Below, one piece after another: positions 1 to 8,896 of a stretch of 64,000 nucleotides of DNA. The position numbers were made by a program, and so were the translations under genes. How positions within the stretch are numbered: the first letter of the stretch is position 1; each line of letters begins with the position of its first letter. This DNA is from Terrimonas ginsenosidimutans (GTDB lineage Bacteria; Bacteroidota; Bacteroidia; Chitinophagales; Chitinophagaceae): positions 124,001-188,000 of the forward strand of contig NZ_JAKLTR010000006.1 of assembly GCF_022012415.1 (NCBI RefSeq), read 5' to 3'. The notes under the pieces are model-generated. The model made no database searches. It was not told the DNA's origin and saw only the letters and a program-made list of their open reading frames with translations.

Positions 1-564
1 AAAGCTATTCGAGTTAACCGGAACATATTTATCTGAAATTCTTGCAGTATCAGTTGATGCGGCGAGATCGTTCTTTCCTTCGACAATGATAAGGGTTGAC
101 CTGTCTTTGCCTGCTGCTAAAAGAATTGTACCGTCATCTCCCATACCGGTGCCACGGATCACAACACCGTCTGTTTTTATCCGCAGGGAACCTTCTATAT
201 GGTGTATTCCTTTGGCGAGTAGTACAGCTCCTCTGAAGCCATCGGCTCCAACGGGCAGTTTACTTACATGATCAATGGCGAGTTGTATACGGGCTGTGGC
301 ATCACCAGGTTTTGCAGGAACAACGATCTTCACGGCAACAGTAGGGATTGCCTGTTCACCTGCTTTATACCCACAGTAAGAAAAATCCGGAATACGATTT
401 CCGAGGGAATCTGGTGTATAGGCGAGCTTTCCTGACTCGACGTATAAGGGAGGTTTGGGTTTGACAGGTTTTTGTGCCAGCAAGCTGCCCTGAACGGCAA
501 GAAATGCTGTCGAGATGAGAATACTTTTTCTGTTGAGCCTTCTATTTCTGATTGATCTGTTCAC
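1..564 (-). CDS. Secreted parallel beta-helix protein, N-terminal part (runs off the left edge)
   Basis: The reading frame is open from a GTG at 564 to the window edge (188 codons), so the C-terminus is missing. The N-terminus is basic (NRSIRNRRLNRKS), followed by a hydrophobic stretch ending SLLAQ, which reads as a signal peptide. The mature part contains YVESGKLAYTPDSLGNRIPD and later GVVIRGTGMGDDGTILLA, wording I associate with pectate-lyase-like or DUF6298-like right-handed beta-helix proteins of Bacteroidota pectin loci. No ATG is available near this position in frame, so the GTG start is a choice by position relative to the signal peptide. It lies downstream of the PL1 gene but is separated from it by a repeat and a hairpin, so it may be a separate unit. 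A role in pectin or rhamnogalacturonan attack is inferred; the catalytic region is not visible. Confidence 0.6.
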   Translation of the reverse strand, partial: MNRSIRNRRLNRKSILISTAFLAVQGSLLAQKPVKPKPPLYVESGKLAYTPDSLGNRIPDFSYCGYKAGEQAIPTVAVKIVVPAKPGDATARIQLAIDHVSKLPVGADGFRGAVLLAKGIHHIEGSLRIKTDGVVIRGTGMGDDGTILLAAGKDRSTLIIVEGKNDLAASTDTARISDKYVPVNSNSF

Positions 565-633
565 GCCAGTTGAAATTGTTTGGCACAAGTTAAAAAACTA
601 TTTGTAGCCGGTCAGGAAGATCGTAGGGCGTGC

Positions 634-841
634 GTCCCGCAGATTTCGCAGATTTTACCTTTACTACTGTCGAAAAGTTTTTCCACGCAGTGACAGGTTT
701 CTGTTTAGTACGCAGATGACGCAGATCATCTCTGATAACAGCATATTATCTGCGCGATCTGCGCATCGCCTTTTGGAAATATTCATTTTTCCAAAAGGCG
801 ATTTCAACAGAGGAAACAATGAATCTGCGCAATCTGCGGGA
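634..841. repeat. Inverted repeat built from CGCAGATnn words
   Basis: This 318-base gap between the beta-helix gene and the PL1 gene holds an outer inverted repeat (CCCGCAGATTTCGCAGATT near 635-653 against AATCTGCGCAATCTGCGGG near 822-840). Inside it is a second copy of the same 9-bp word (ACGCAGATGACGCAGAT near 711-727 against ATCTGCGCGATCTGCGC near 748-764). The same words recur in the gap at 57.67-57.88 kb. The rest of the gap shows no gene. Confidence 0.75.
765..802 (-). terminator. Stem-loop downstream of the PL1 gene
   Basis: A perfect 15-bp stem (ATCGCCTTTTGGAAA at 765-779 and its complement at 788-802) encloses an 8-nt loop. It lies about 80 nt past the stop codon of the PL1 gene, the last gene of the DUF3826-SusC-SusD-PL1 operon. 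A 3'-end or terminator function is inferred from position; there is no clean U-tract. Confidence 0.5.
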
Positions 842-882
842 ACCCACGCCGGACGATTTAAAAAACCAACGAAGGTCATTCA

Positions 883-2541
883 TCATTTACCTCCAGCAGG
901 CTTCACGTTCTGCACCGGCACCACGCTGTTCAGGTATACTTCTATATTAGTATAGCCGCTTTTATTCTTTGCATAGGCCGCTGCATCGCTTGCATCATTC
1001 GGATTGAGACCATTTTTCTTTTCCCAATCATCCGGAATGCCATCATTGTCGCTATCCTTGTAAGGCGTTCCTTTGTATTCAGGATATCCACCCACCTGGG
1101 AAATCTCCGTGATCACACCTTGTTTATAAGAATCGATCGGAGCGCGGCGATGTTCGAATTGCGTTTCGGGCAATTTTACATTCGGTAGCGGATTGACCTT
1201 TCCTGTTCTTGCCTCTTCGGTAACGCGGATATCTACAGCGTCACGCTTCGGCAGTGTTGCGCCCGCATTTGCCAACACATATGTTCTTGCCTGCTCCGCA
1301 GTAAGGATCGTGAGCGGCGCCATTGGCAATGGCGTGTTCCATTTCATGTCGGCTGTATGCGGCCCAGTATCGGGCAGCTCTTCAACCTGCACGCCACCTT
1401 TCCAGTTGTCTTTCGTGATCTCCGGGAAACCTTCCATGATATTGCCATTTACATACGCGCGGCCATAAACATGGTATTTTAATTTACTGCGGCCAGATTC
1501 AGGTTTCAGGATCCTGTGACCAACGTTGTTATTTTTCGGTGTTGCAGGGCCCGGTTTGAAATAGTTATTGATGATGTTGTATTGCGCACGATAATCACCT
1601 CCATCAATAGAACGGTGTACCCAGTTATATACAACGTTATTAACAAAATTGAAAATGCCATACCATCCGATAGATGGGTTACGCCCGGCATTGTTTGCCC
1701 AAAGATTCCGCATGAAGGTACAGTTCTCCCCACCGAGCGTACTGCCGAAAGCGTGATTCCAGGTATCGAGCGCTTCAGCAAAAATTGAATTCTGGATGGT
1801 TATGTTTACAGTAGGCAATTTATCTTCTGCAGCTTTGCCAGTACTGTCGTTATACATATGCCTGTACATGCTCATGTTCTCATCAAGTCCCCAGCTTGCG
1901 GAAACGTGATCGATCATGATATTGCCGATGGGATTACCACCGATCGCATCATCACGACGGCCGACCCAGGTTTCGCCGCGGCGGAACCGCATAAAGCGAA
2001 CGATCACATCGTGCGTATTGATCCAAACAGATTCACCGGCGATGCAAACGCCATCACCAGGAGCGGTTTGTCCAGCGATTGTAATATAAGGAGCCCGGAT
2101 GATAACAGGCGTTTTTATACGGATGATACCCGCAACATTGAACACGATCGTACGAGCGCCACCCTGTTCACAAGCCCAGCGGAAACTCCCCGGTCCATCG
2201 TCGTTCAGGTTTGTAACAACGATCACGCGACCGCCCCTTCCACCGAAAGCAAATTTACCTCCGCCTTCTGCACCGGGAAATGCCGGGATATCAGCTTGTG
2301 GAAGATCATCCGGCTTTGCAGCCCAGGGAATAAACGGCCTTCCGTTCTTTGCTTCCTGTTTAATGATCGGATGGGCGACCGCCCATGCAGCTTCTGAATG
2401 CGCTTCGGCCGCTTTCATTAGTGAGTCTGCTGACTTCTGGACATCAGACGGGATCTTAGGATATTGTGCATGCACATTCATCATTAAGAAAGAGCCCGCA
2501 ATCGCCGCAGAGATTTTCTTATAGTTTAAATTCATGATCAT
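883..2541 (-). CDS. Secreted pectate lyase, polysaccharide lyase family 1 type
   Basis: Cleaves de-esterified homogalacturonan by beta-elimination, giving 4,5-unsaturated oligogalacturonides. The protein is 552 aa with a signal peptide ending near VHA-Q (residue 26). A lyase beta-helix begins around residue 87 (AFPGAEGGGKFAFGGRGG) and includes the APYITIAGQTAPGDGVCIAG strand, RFMRFRRG, RDDAIGGNP and IDHVSASWGLDEN, the PL1-type region with acidic and basic active-site residues. From about residue 494 there is a calcium-binding thrombospondin-3-like tail (DSDNDGIPDDWEKKNGLNPN). It is the last gene after SusC and SusD, separated from SusD by a strong hairpin that could lower or uncouple its expression. 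A paralogue with the same layout lies at 49.2-50.8 kb. The family is secure; fine specificity (pectate versus methylated pectin) is not readable. Confidence 0.9.
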   Translation of the reverse strand: MIMNLNYKKISAAIAGSFLMMNVHAQYPKIPSDVQKSADSLMKAAEAHSEAAWAVAHPIIKQEAKNGRPFIPWAAKPDDLPQADIPAFPGAEGGGKFAFGGRGGRVIVVTNLNDDGPGSFRWACEQGGARTIVFNVAGIIRIKTPVIIRAPYITIAGQTAPGDGVCIAGESVWINTHDVIVRFMRFRRGETWVGRRDDAIGGNPIGNIMIDHVSASWGLDENMSMYRHMYNDSTGKAAEDKLPTVNITIQNSIFAEALDTWNHAFGSTLGGENCTFMRNLWANNAGRNPSIGWYGIFNFVNNVVYNWVHRSIDGGDYRAQYNIINNYFKPGPATPKNNNVGHRILKPESGRSKLKYHVYGRAYVNGNIMEGFPEITKDNWKGGVQVEELPDTGPHTADMKWNTPLPMAPLTILTAEQARTYVLANAGATLPKRDAVDIRVTEEARTGKVNPLPNVKLPETQFEHRRAPIDSYKQGVITEISQVGGYPEYKGTPYKDSDNDGIPDDWEKKNGLNPNDASDAAAYAKNKSGYTNIEVYLNSVVPVQNVKPAGGK

Positions 2542-2627
2542 AATTGTATAATTCTTTGACGATAGGTTACTCTAAAAAATTGCATGTCCCGATAAAGAAA
2601 TTTTCAAATTAATATCCTTCACTTTCC

Positions 2628-2670
2628 ATAAATAATAAAGAGAAGAATAGATCTTCTCTTTATTATTTAT
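2628..2670 (-). terminator. 19-bp perfect hairpin between susD and the PL1 gene
   Basis: An AU-rich perfect stem of 19 bp (2628-2646 with 2652-2670) has a 5-nt loop and begins about 15 nt after the SusD stop codon. In the transcribed direction the stem ends in UUAUUUAU. It could be a partial terminator or an mRNA-stabilising element that sets SusCD expression apart from the lyase; this function is inferred. Confidence 0.65.
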
Positions 2671-2684
2671 AGATCATTTATCTC

Positions 2685-4706
2685 TTATTGTAAAGGATCA
2701 AATGTCCCCTGCGCACCGTTCAGGTCAGGCCACAGCTTTGTTTGCTGCAGATACGGTGATGCTCCAAGAATAGCCTGGTGAAGCCCGAAGAAATAATATT
2801 GATTATACCAGGTAAACTTCCAGTTCACAGGGTTTGTCGGATCAACATTATCTCTCTCGAGTATTTCAAAATGGTTATCATAGAGATAGTCTACATATTG
2901 CTCCATGTTTGATACTCCCGGAGGGAAAGTTCCCGGCTCGCGCTCTACGATTGGGATAGTACCATTTGTTCTGCGCATCAATGGATCATCATTACCTACG
3001 TATTTTGTACCATTGGTATTTTTAACGTATACCCAGTAACCGGTTCTGCGGGTGCCCTGGATAGGTTTTTGATTCAATCTTGTGCAAGTGCCAAAGTCGT
3101 TATTAAATAACAGCCAGCGTCTCAGATCCCAGAAGCGTTTATTTTCGTAAGCGAATTCCACTTTCCTTTCATTGATCACAGCTTCAAAGAGCCGGTCGCG
3201 ATTACCAGCCGCTGCATTCAGGCCATATGCTCCATCAAGGTTTTCAATTCCCGCTCTTTGTCTTACGAGTCCGATATTGGTCAACCCTTCTCCCAATTTA
3301 TCAGCGCCAATAGCAGACTCTGCGAGGTTAAGAATCACTTCTGCAAAGCGAAGGTCCATATAATCAGTGCCGCTGAAAGCGAAAGTACCTGGAGCATTGC
3401 TGGCATTTGGGTTGGTTGCTTTTCTCAAATAGATACCTGTACCATTTGCCCCTGCAACTTCGGTGCTTTTATTTGGAGTAGCGGCTGTAGCAGTAGTACT
3501 CCAGTAGTATGTCCACTGGCGGAAATTTGCTGCGCCGGAATAAGGCCATAATGAACCATTGTATGCAAATGTTTTATAAAAGCGGGGATCTCTGTTCTTA
3601 TAAAATTTCTTTGCGTCATAAGTATACGCAGAAGTTGGATCACCAGGCAGCTTTCCGTCTTTCATTGGAAATGCATCTACCACTTGTTTGGTTGGAGAGA
3701 TAGAACCAGCACCAAGTATTTGTTTGGAACGGGCTGCTTGCTCATGGCCATTATTTCTTTTAACGTTCTCTGTCTGGATGCTGTTGAAACCGACAATAAA
3801 AACTCCTTCGGGATTGTTAACAGCATGCGTCCACATATTTTCCCATGCCTGAGCATTTGCAGTACCACCGTTGGTATAAAGCCCAAAGCCATTTGCTTCA
3901 AGCCTTGTTTTTGCAGCAAGGTTTGCATCGTACGCTTTCTGCCAGCGGGCGCGTTCATCATTGCGGTTAAAAAGTGGGCTTGCCCATGTTAACAACACAC
4001 GGCCTTTCAATGCTAAGGCTGCACCGCTTGTCAATCTACCCCAGTCAACGTCAGGGCGGCGGCCGGGAAGTAATGAAGCTGCGAGGTCGAGATCAGCTTC
4101 TATCTGCGCAACAGTTGCTGCGGAGCTTGAACGCTGAACCTGGTTGGAATTATCGCCATCGGGAGGGCTTGGGTTCTGAGCTGTGAGGATAAGCGGAACG
4201 CCGCCATACAATTTCAACAGCTCGAAATACTGATAAGCTCTCCAGAAATACATTTCACCTTTCAGCGGTGCAGTAACTTCTGCCGCAAGACCATGTTTAT
4301 CGATCTCATCAAGAAAGAGATTGATCTGCCTCATACGTGTCCATACATTATTGGCAATAGAGCTGGACATTGGTTGACCAAAATACTGCAGCGCATGTGT
4401 TTGGTTTATGGCGATCAAAGGCCACTCACGATTGAGATCTGTTTGTCCGGCCATCTCATCTGTCGTTTTTGTATACAGATCAGAGAAAGCGCCGTTGTTA
4501 TTGGTCTGATAAACGGTCATTGCCGCAGCATTATCAGCGGGCTGGAACAAACCGTAAATGTAACCGGTGTATGCCTTTGCCATCAAAGGATCTTTGTATA
4601 CTTCTTCATTCATGCCCGTCAGATCCCGCTTCTCCTCGAGGAAATCCTTTTTACAGCTTCCGAGAGCTGCGAGTGCTAAAAGAGATATTGCTAATGTTTT
4701 TTTCAT
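2685..4706 (-). CDS. SusD/RagB-family glycan-binding lipoprotein
   Basis: Surface lipoprotein that captures oligosaccharides and lids the SusC transporter. It starts MKKTLAISLLALAALGSCKK with the lipobox cysteine at residue 18. The N-terminal half has the SusD alpha-helical (TPR-like) pattern (MRQINLFLDEID, GEMYFWRAYQYFELLKLYGG), and the C-terminal half carries the typical DLRFAEVILNLAESA and NERKVEFAYENKRFWDLRRW motifs. At 673 aa it is longer than the usual 500-600 aa, with extra sequence near the C-terminus. It directly follows its SusC partner, with a small hairpin in the 53-nt gap. Substrate is inferred to be a pectin fragment from the adjacent PL1 gene. Confidence 0.95.
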   Translation of the reverse strand: MKKTLAISLLALAALGSCKKDFLEEKRDLTGMNEEVYKDPLMAKAYTGYIYGLFQPADNAAAMTVYQTNNNGAFSDLYTKTTDEMAGQTDLNREWPLIAINQTHALQYFGQPMSSSIANNVWTRMRQINLFLDEIDKHGLAAEVTAPLKGEMYFWRAYQYFELLKLYGGVPLILTAQNPSPPDGDNSNQVQRSSSAATVAQIEADLDLAASLLPGRRPDVDWGRLTSGAALALKGRVLLTWASPLFNRNDERARWQKAYDANLAAKTRLEANGFGLYTNGGTANAQAWENMWTHAVNNPEGVFIVGFNSIQTENVKRNNGHEQAARSKQILGAGSISPTKQVVDAFPMKDGKLPGDPTSAYTYDAKKFYKNRDPRFYKTFAYNGSLWPYSGAANFRQWTYYWSTTATAATPNKSTEVAGANGTGIYLRKATNPNASNAPGTFAFSGTDYMDLRFAEVILNLAESAIGADKLGEGLTNIGLVRQRAGIENLDGAYGLNAAAGNRDRLFEAVINERKVEFAYENKRFWDLRRWLLFNNDFGTCTRLNQKPIQGTRRTGYWVYVKNTNGTKYVGNDDPLMRRTNGTIPIVEREPGTFPPGVSNMEQYVDYLYDNHFEILERDNVDPTNPVNWKFTWYNQYYFFGLHQAILGASPYLQQTKLWPDLNGAQGTFDPLQ

Positions 4707-4722
4707 CTGGCTTTATTTAAGC

Positions 4723-4739
4723 CCCGGACATAGTCCGGG
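4723..4739 (-). other. Small hairpin in the susC-susD gap
   Basis: A perfect 7-bp GC stem (CCCGGAC/GTCCGGG) with a 3-nt loop sits about 20 nt after the SusC stop and about 17 nt before the SusD start. It may adjust the SusC/SusD ratio by RNA processing or by ribosome access; this is inferred. Confidence 0.45.
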
Positions 4740-4759
4740 ATAAAATTTAATTATTTCTG

Positions 4760-7700
4760 TTAAAGCGTAACATTTACACCAACTGAGAATGTCCTCAATA
4801 CAGGGTAGATATCCCATGCACCTTCAGAATCCTTATAGTTAAATGGATTGTAAAGGTTAAGAGGGTTCAGGGCGGTAAGAATCACACGGGCACTTGAGAT
4901 CTTCAACCTTTCAGTGATCGTTTTAGGAATAGAATAATTCAGGTTTGCGTTCCTGACCCTGAGGCGGAAAGAGCTGTTTCTCCAGAATGTTGAAGTCGGT
5001 GCGAGACTGATATCACCAAAGAATGGATTAGGCATTGTACCCTCCGGATTAAGCGTTGGGTCATAGATGTTATTCCAGTACTTAGGTCCATTCTGATACA
5101 GGTTGTCTATATTTCTTTCGAGCGCATTACGTGCATCAATTTCGCTCCAACCACCCCATGATCCTACGATCACTGCTTCAAATGAGAGTCCTTTGTAGCC
5201 AGCTCTGAGCGTTGTTCCAAGTCCCCAATGAGCGGAAGCCCTGTTTGCAAGCTTTACCTGGTCATTGACATCAATGATCCCATCTGGTGCTGCAAATGAA
5301 CCGTCAGGCTGAATGGCCCCACGAACATCGCGATAGTACAGCATGCCTGGTCTGAGTTGTGCTGTTGGTGTTCCAAAAACAGAAGTAATATTGTATTTGG
5401 CTACATATGCATCAATATCTCCCTGGTTACGGAACATCCCGATGTAGTCGAAGCCCCATTTGCCGATATCTGTCGATTGATTTGGCTGTGCATTCCATGG
5501 GAACCGTGTATCAAATGCATTGAAGTTTCCCTGCAGCACTTTATTATCATTCCAGGAAAGACGGGCGCTGATGCCATAAGTGAAATCTTTTCCAACATTA
5601 TCTTCCCAGCCTACAGAAAATTCCGTACCGAAGAAGTTAACAGCACCATAGTTCTGAGAAGCGATCGATCCACCAACCGTGATCGGAACAATACCAGTAC
5701 GTTCGATCAGCAGGTTTGTGCCTTTGTTATAAAACAATTCAACAGTAGTAGAAAGTCTGTTTCTGAGGAAACGGGCATCAATACCAATGTTCTGTTTAAG
5801 GTCATCACTCCAGGTAACATCAGGATTTGGAGAAACCTCCATCTTCATGCCGATCTCAGCAGGAGCATTGTCGGCGCCGAACTGTCCGCCTTTACCATTC
5901 TGGAAAGTAAAGCGCTGTCTCCACTGCCATGGTCTTGTATCGTCCTTACCCAACATACCTACTGAGTAACGTATTTTCAGGAAATTGACAGTAGATGATT
6001 TGAACCAGTCTTCCGCAGAGATCACCCAGCCTGCGCTGAGGGAATAAAATTTGCCCCAGTAGTTCTCTGGTGCAAACTTGTTTGAGGCATCTGAGCGGAA
6101 CAAGAATTCAGCCAGGTACTTACCACTGTAGGCGTAGTTTACGCGGCCGATATAACCGAGGTTACCGCTTTCGTAAGCAAACGTGCGGCCATCGATTGCA
6201 CCGAAAGCCGTATTGAACTGACCGTTGGTAAATACAGAAGGGTTTTCCTTGGAGATATCTTCCTGCGTTGATTCTGTTTCAGAACGTTCAACACTGAACA
6301 ATCCACCAACGGTGTGCTTTCCCCAGGTTTTATTATAAGACAGTGTGAAGTTGGTTTGCGTCAGCTTGCTCGATTTATTAAAGAAACGAACAGCATTATC
6401 GTTGGTATAAAAAGCAGAGTCACGTACGGTCGCGCCGTCGTAGATATGCTGATTTTGTCCGGTTTGATTAAAACGATAGAGCATATAACGGGAACCGATC
6501 CGTGCGTCATGACCTGAGCCTGTATTACGTGCATAGGTTACTCTTGCTTTAAGTCCTTTCAGGAATGGAGCTTCATATTCCGCATAAAGATTTACTGTTG
6601 AAACATTATCATCCTTATCCATGTAGTTCTCCAGCCTGTCTAACTCAAAGAAATGGTAGGCAGAAAGATTGCTTGCGCCGCTTCCACCGGGAGGTCTTAC
6701 AGGTCGGCCATTGATATAAGGAGGTACATAACCAGGCGTTCTCAGCAGGTTACGATAGTCGTTCTCCGCATTCTCTCCACCAATCTTGCTGTTCATTTCA
6801 AGGGATGATGTATAGACGCCCGCTACCTGGAGACCTACTTTCAAACCAGTTGCTACGGAAACATCCGATCCTGCGCGGTAGGTCCATTTTGAATAATCAA
6901 GTTTACCCAGGTTACCATTCTGCGCATAATATGACACGTTAGCGAAATAGGTAGCTTTATCTGAGCCTCCACTTACATTCACTGCATGGCGCGTGTTGTA
7001 AGAAGACTGCCATGCTTCATTCAACCAATCATATCCGTTTGAGCTGAAATGAGCGATCTCATCAGGACTAAAAAATCTTGTCCTGTCATTAGGATCAAGC
7101 ACATTCGCGCCATTCGGTCCGTTGATGATATTAATATATTTAGCAAGTTCGGATGGGCTCATCATTTTAGTTCTGTATGCTTCGTTGTTTGTGGCAACAG
7201 AACCGCTATAGCTGATCCGGGGTTTGCCGGAAGAACCTCTTTTAGTAGTTACGATGATCGCACCGTTAGAAGCGCGTGAGCCATAAATCGCGGCAGCACC
7301 GTCTTTCAGAAAAGAAATGCTCTCCACTTCTGAAGGGTCAAGGCTGTTAAAGAGGGTCATATCATTACCACCCTGGGACGTAACCTGGATGACACCATCG
7401 ATCACGATCAATGGAGAATTGTTTCCTCCATCTTTTGCAAGAGATAATGGATTACGGATGGTCAGCGTTGCTGTACTTCCCGGACGGCTTGCGCCACCAC
7501 TCACATTCACACCCAAAACGCGACCTGCGAGGGCAACGCCGAGGTTACCGACTGGCAGATCTTCAATTTCTTTTGCTTTGATGGTTTCGACAGAACCGGT
7601 AAGGTGTGCCTTCTTTTGATTGCCATATCCTACGACGATCACTTCATTCAGATCGGAGGTAAGGCTTTCCATTTGAATGGAGAGCGTACCCGGACCGGCT

Positions 7701-7963
7701 TTGGTTTCAACCACGCCAAATCCTACGTGAGTAAAAGTGATAATAGATTCGTTAGATGGAACGGTGATGGAGAAATTACCATCAGCATCAGTGGTGGCAC
7801 TTTTAGTACCATTCTTCACCTTGATGGAAACACCGGGAAGAGGTGCATTGTTGTTCGATTTGTCTGTTACCTTGCCGGTAAGCGTTCTTTCCTGTGCCCA
7901 GGAAATGAAAGTGCTACACAGCATAAATAACAACAGCAGCAGTTTTGGCAGTCGCAAGTTCAT
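4760..7963 (-). CDS. SusC/RagA-family TonB-linked outer-membrane transporter
   Basis: Imports large oligosaccharides across the outer membrane using TonB energy. The 1067-aa protein has a signal peptide (ending near SWAQ), then a carboxypeptidase-regulatory-like domain (LTGKVTDKSNNNAPLPGVSI ...). This is followed by a TonB-box-like stretch (EVIVVGYGNQKK), a plug with the SusC signature region LKDGAAAIYGSRASNGAII, and a long beta-barrel ending in an aromatic-rich strand and VGVNVTL. No FecR/STN-type N-terminal signalling domain is seen, so regulation by an anti-sigma partner is unlikely. It is second in an operon, 36 nt after the DUF3826 gene and upstream of its SusD partner. Confidence 0.96.
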   Translation of the reverse strand: MNLRLPKLLLLLFMLCSTFISWAQERTLTGKVTDKSNNNAPLPGVSIKVKNGTKSATTDADGNFSITVPSNESIITFTHVGFGVVETKAGPGTLSIQMESLTSDLNEVIVVGYGNQKKAHLTGSVETIKAKEIEDLPVGNLGVALAGRVLGVNVSGGASRPGSTATLTIRNPLSLAKDGGNNSPLIVIDGVIQVTSQGGNDMTLFNSLDPSEVESISFLKDGAAAIYGSRASNGAIIVTTKRGSSGKPRISYSGSVATNNEAYRTKMMSPSELAKYINIINGPNGANVLDPNDRTRFFSPDEIAHFSSNGYDWLNEAWQSSYNTRHAVNVSGGSDKATYFANVSYYAQNGNLGKLDYSKWTYRAGSDVSVATGLKVGLQVAGVYTSSLEMNSKIGGENAENDYRNLLRTPGYVPPYINGRPVRPPGGSGASNLSAYHFFELDRLENYMDKDDNVSTVNLYAEYEAPFLKGLKARVTYARNTGSGHDARIGSRYMLYRFNQTGQNQHIYDGATVRDSAFYTNDNAVRFFNKSSKLTQTNFTLSYNKTWGKHTVGGLFSVERSETESTQEDISKENPSVFTNGQFNTAFGAIDGRTFAYESGNLGYIGRVNYAYSGKYLAEFLFRSDASNKFAPENYWGKFYSLSAGWVISAEDWFKSSTVNFLKIRYSVGMLGKDDTRPWQWRQRFTFQNGKGGQFGADNAPAEIGMKMEVSPNPDVTWSDDLKQNIGIDARFLRNRLSTTVELFYNKGTNLLIERTGIVPITVGGSIASQNYGAVNFFGTEFSVGWEDNVGKDFTYGISARLSWNDNKVLQGNFNAFDTRFPWNAQPNQSTDIGKWGFDYIGMFRNQGDIDAYVAKYNITSVFGTPTAQLRPGMLYYRDVRGAIQPDGSFAAPDGIIDVNDQVKLANRASAHWGLGTTLRAGYKGLSFEAVIVGSWGGWSEIDARNALERNIDNLYQNGPKYWNNIYDPTLNPEGTMPNPFFGDISLAPTSTFWRNSSFRLRVRNANLNYSIPKTITERLKISSARVILTALNPLNLYNPFNYKDSEGAWDIYPVLRTFSVGVNVTL

Positions 7964-7999
7964 ATGGCTTTGTTTTATGTGTACTTAGTTAAGCAATGA

Positions 8000-8755
8000 T
8001 TAGTTATTGGCTTCCGCTTGTTTTTCGCGCTTTTCGCGGATACGTGCCTGCCACGCTTTCTCTTCCTTCTTCATATCATAGCCAGCCTGAGAGAGATAAT
8101 TATTGATCCTTCCTTTGTATTTTCCAAACACAGCGTGCTTTTTATCTGAAGATTCAGCGTCCATTGCAAGCTCCCTTGCTTCGAGTAGCCATGTATAGAT
8201 CTTTTCCTTCTGATCAGTGGTCAGGGAAGGGATCATATCCTGGTATGCGGTGTAGGTCACGTTCAGCACATTATAGGTCATGCCGTTCTTAACCTTCTCC
8301 ACCTGCGCATCGTTAAGGTCTTTCTTTAATTGAGCAATAAACTCATCATGTTGCTGCTTCAGGATCCCACTTTTTATTTCTTCTTCCTTTTTTATTTCTT
8401 CAGCCTGCTTATCACCCTGAACGTCTTTTTTGATCTGGCCTGCTTTCTCTTTGCTTTTCTCATGAATATCATTGAGGGCGAAATACTGAGAGGAGATCGT
8501 TTCCAGTGTGTTATTATATTTTCTGCTATCTGTGATATCGAGAACATCAACGATCTTCTTCACGCGCTCCCTGATCACTTTCTGGTATTCGGCAGTTGGG
8601 GACGCGCTGCTTGTTTGCGCACAAAGGACACTACTGAACAAGCAGGCTATGATAATGGTAGTTACATATAAAGTAATAGGGAAAGATCGTTTAGTAGCTG
8701 AAGAAGATTGCAGCATAAACATGGCAAGCGTTGCTCTTTTCATCGAGAAATGCAT
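8000..8755 (-). CDS. DUF3826-family secreted protein
   Basis: The molecular function of this family is unknown to me. The 251-aa product has a long basic N-terminus followed by a hydrophobic segment (LYVTTIIIACLFSSVLCAQ), which looks like a signal peptide. After that comes a helical, highly charged domain with YTAYQDMIPSLTTDQKEKIY and ARELAMDAESSDKKHAVFGKYKGR regions, ending in a Lys/Glu-rich tail. A second family member lies beside the other PL1 gene at 48.5 kb, which supports a role tied to pectate degradation. It is the first gene of the PL1 operon: the predicted transcription start is near 8805 and the ATG at 8755 lies just below a TAACGATTAA leader motif. An in-frame ATG at 8743 is an alternative start. 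Confidence 0.85.
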   Translation of the reverse strand: MHFSMKRATLAMFMLQSSSATKRSFPITLYVTTIIIACLFSSVLCAQTSSASPTAEYQKVIRERVKKIVDVLDITDSRKYNNTLETISSQYFALNDIHEKSKEKAGQIKKDVQGDKQAEEIKKEEEIKSGILKQQHDEFIAQLKKDLNDAQVEKVKNGMTYNVLNVTYTAYQDMIPSLTTDQKEKIYTWLLEARELAMDAESSDKKHAVFGKYKGRINNYLSQAGYDMKKEEKAWQARIREKREKQAEANN

Positions 8756-8811
8756 TTTAATCGTTAGCAGTGAAATGAAAGGTTACAGGCAATTAATGTC
8801 ATTCACACAAT

Positions 8812-8842
8812 TAAAGGTACTTGTGCAAGCTACGGACAACAA
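8812..8842 (-). promoter_or_regulatory. Promoter of the DUF3826-SusC-SusD-PL1 operon
   Basis: Read on the minus strand, TTG at 8842-8840 is followed by exactly 20 nt and TACCTTTA at 8819-8812. This resembles the Bacteroidota -33 TTTG / -7 TAnnTTTG promoter. The leader contains TAACGATTAA (8766-8757), 46 nt below the -7 element. The same architecture occurs at 32.4 and 51.15 kb. Confidence 0.7.
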
Positions 8843-8879
8843 TGTAAGGTTTGACTAAAAAGATGGAAGATTTTACTAT
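8838..8879 (-). promoter_or_regulatory. Direct-repeat operator box 1
   Basis: The minus strand shows half-sites AGTAAAATCTTCCAT and AGTCAAACCTTACAT, identical at 12 of 15 positions and starting 21 bp apart. The box runs into the -33 TTG. The 42-bp block differs at only two positions from box 2 at 51.17 kb. A 21-bp direct repeat abutting the promoter is typical of AraC-type HTH activators, including hybrid two-component regulators; no such regulator is encoded in the window. Confidence 0.75.
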
Positions 8880-8896
8880 TTTCAGTATTCTCTTAT

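Noticed and set aside
716-955. Plus-strand open frame over the PL1 3' end and CGCAGAT repeat
   Set aside because: Half lies in the inverted repeat and the rest is antisense to PL1; no family features.
1858-2397. 179-codon plus-strand frame inside the PL1 gene
   Set aside because: Antisense shadow of a strongly supported lyase; composition follows the complementary codons. The same holds for other long plus-strand frames within genes, such as 5357-5965, 9145-9684 and 14081-14698.
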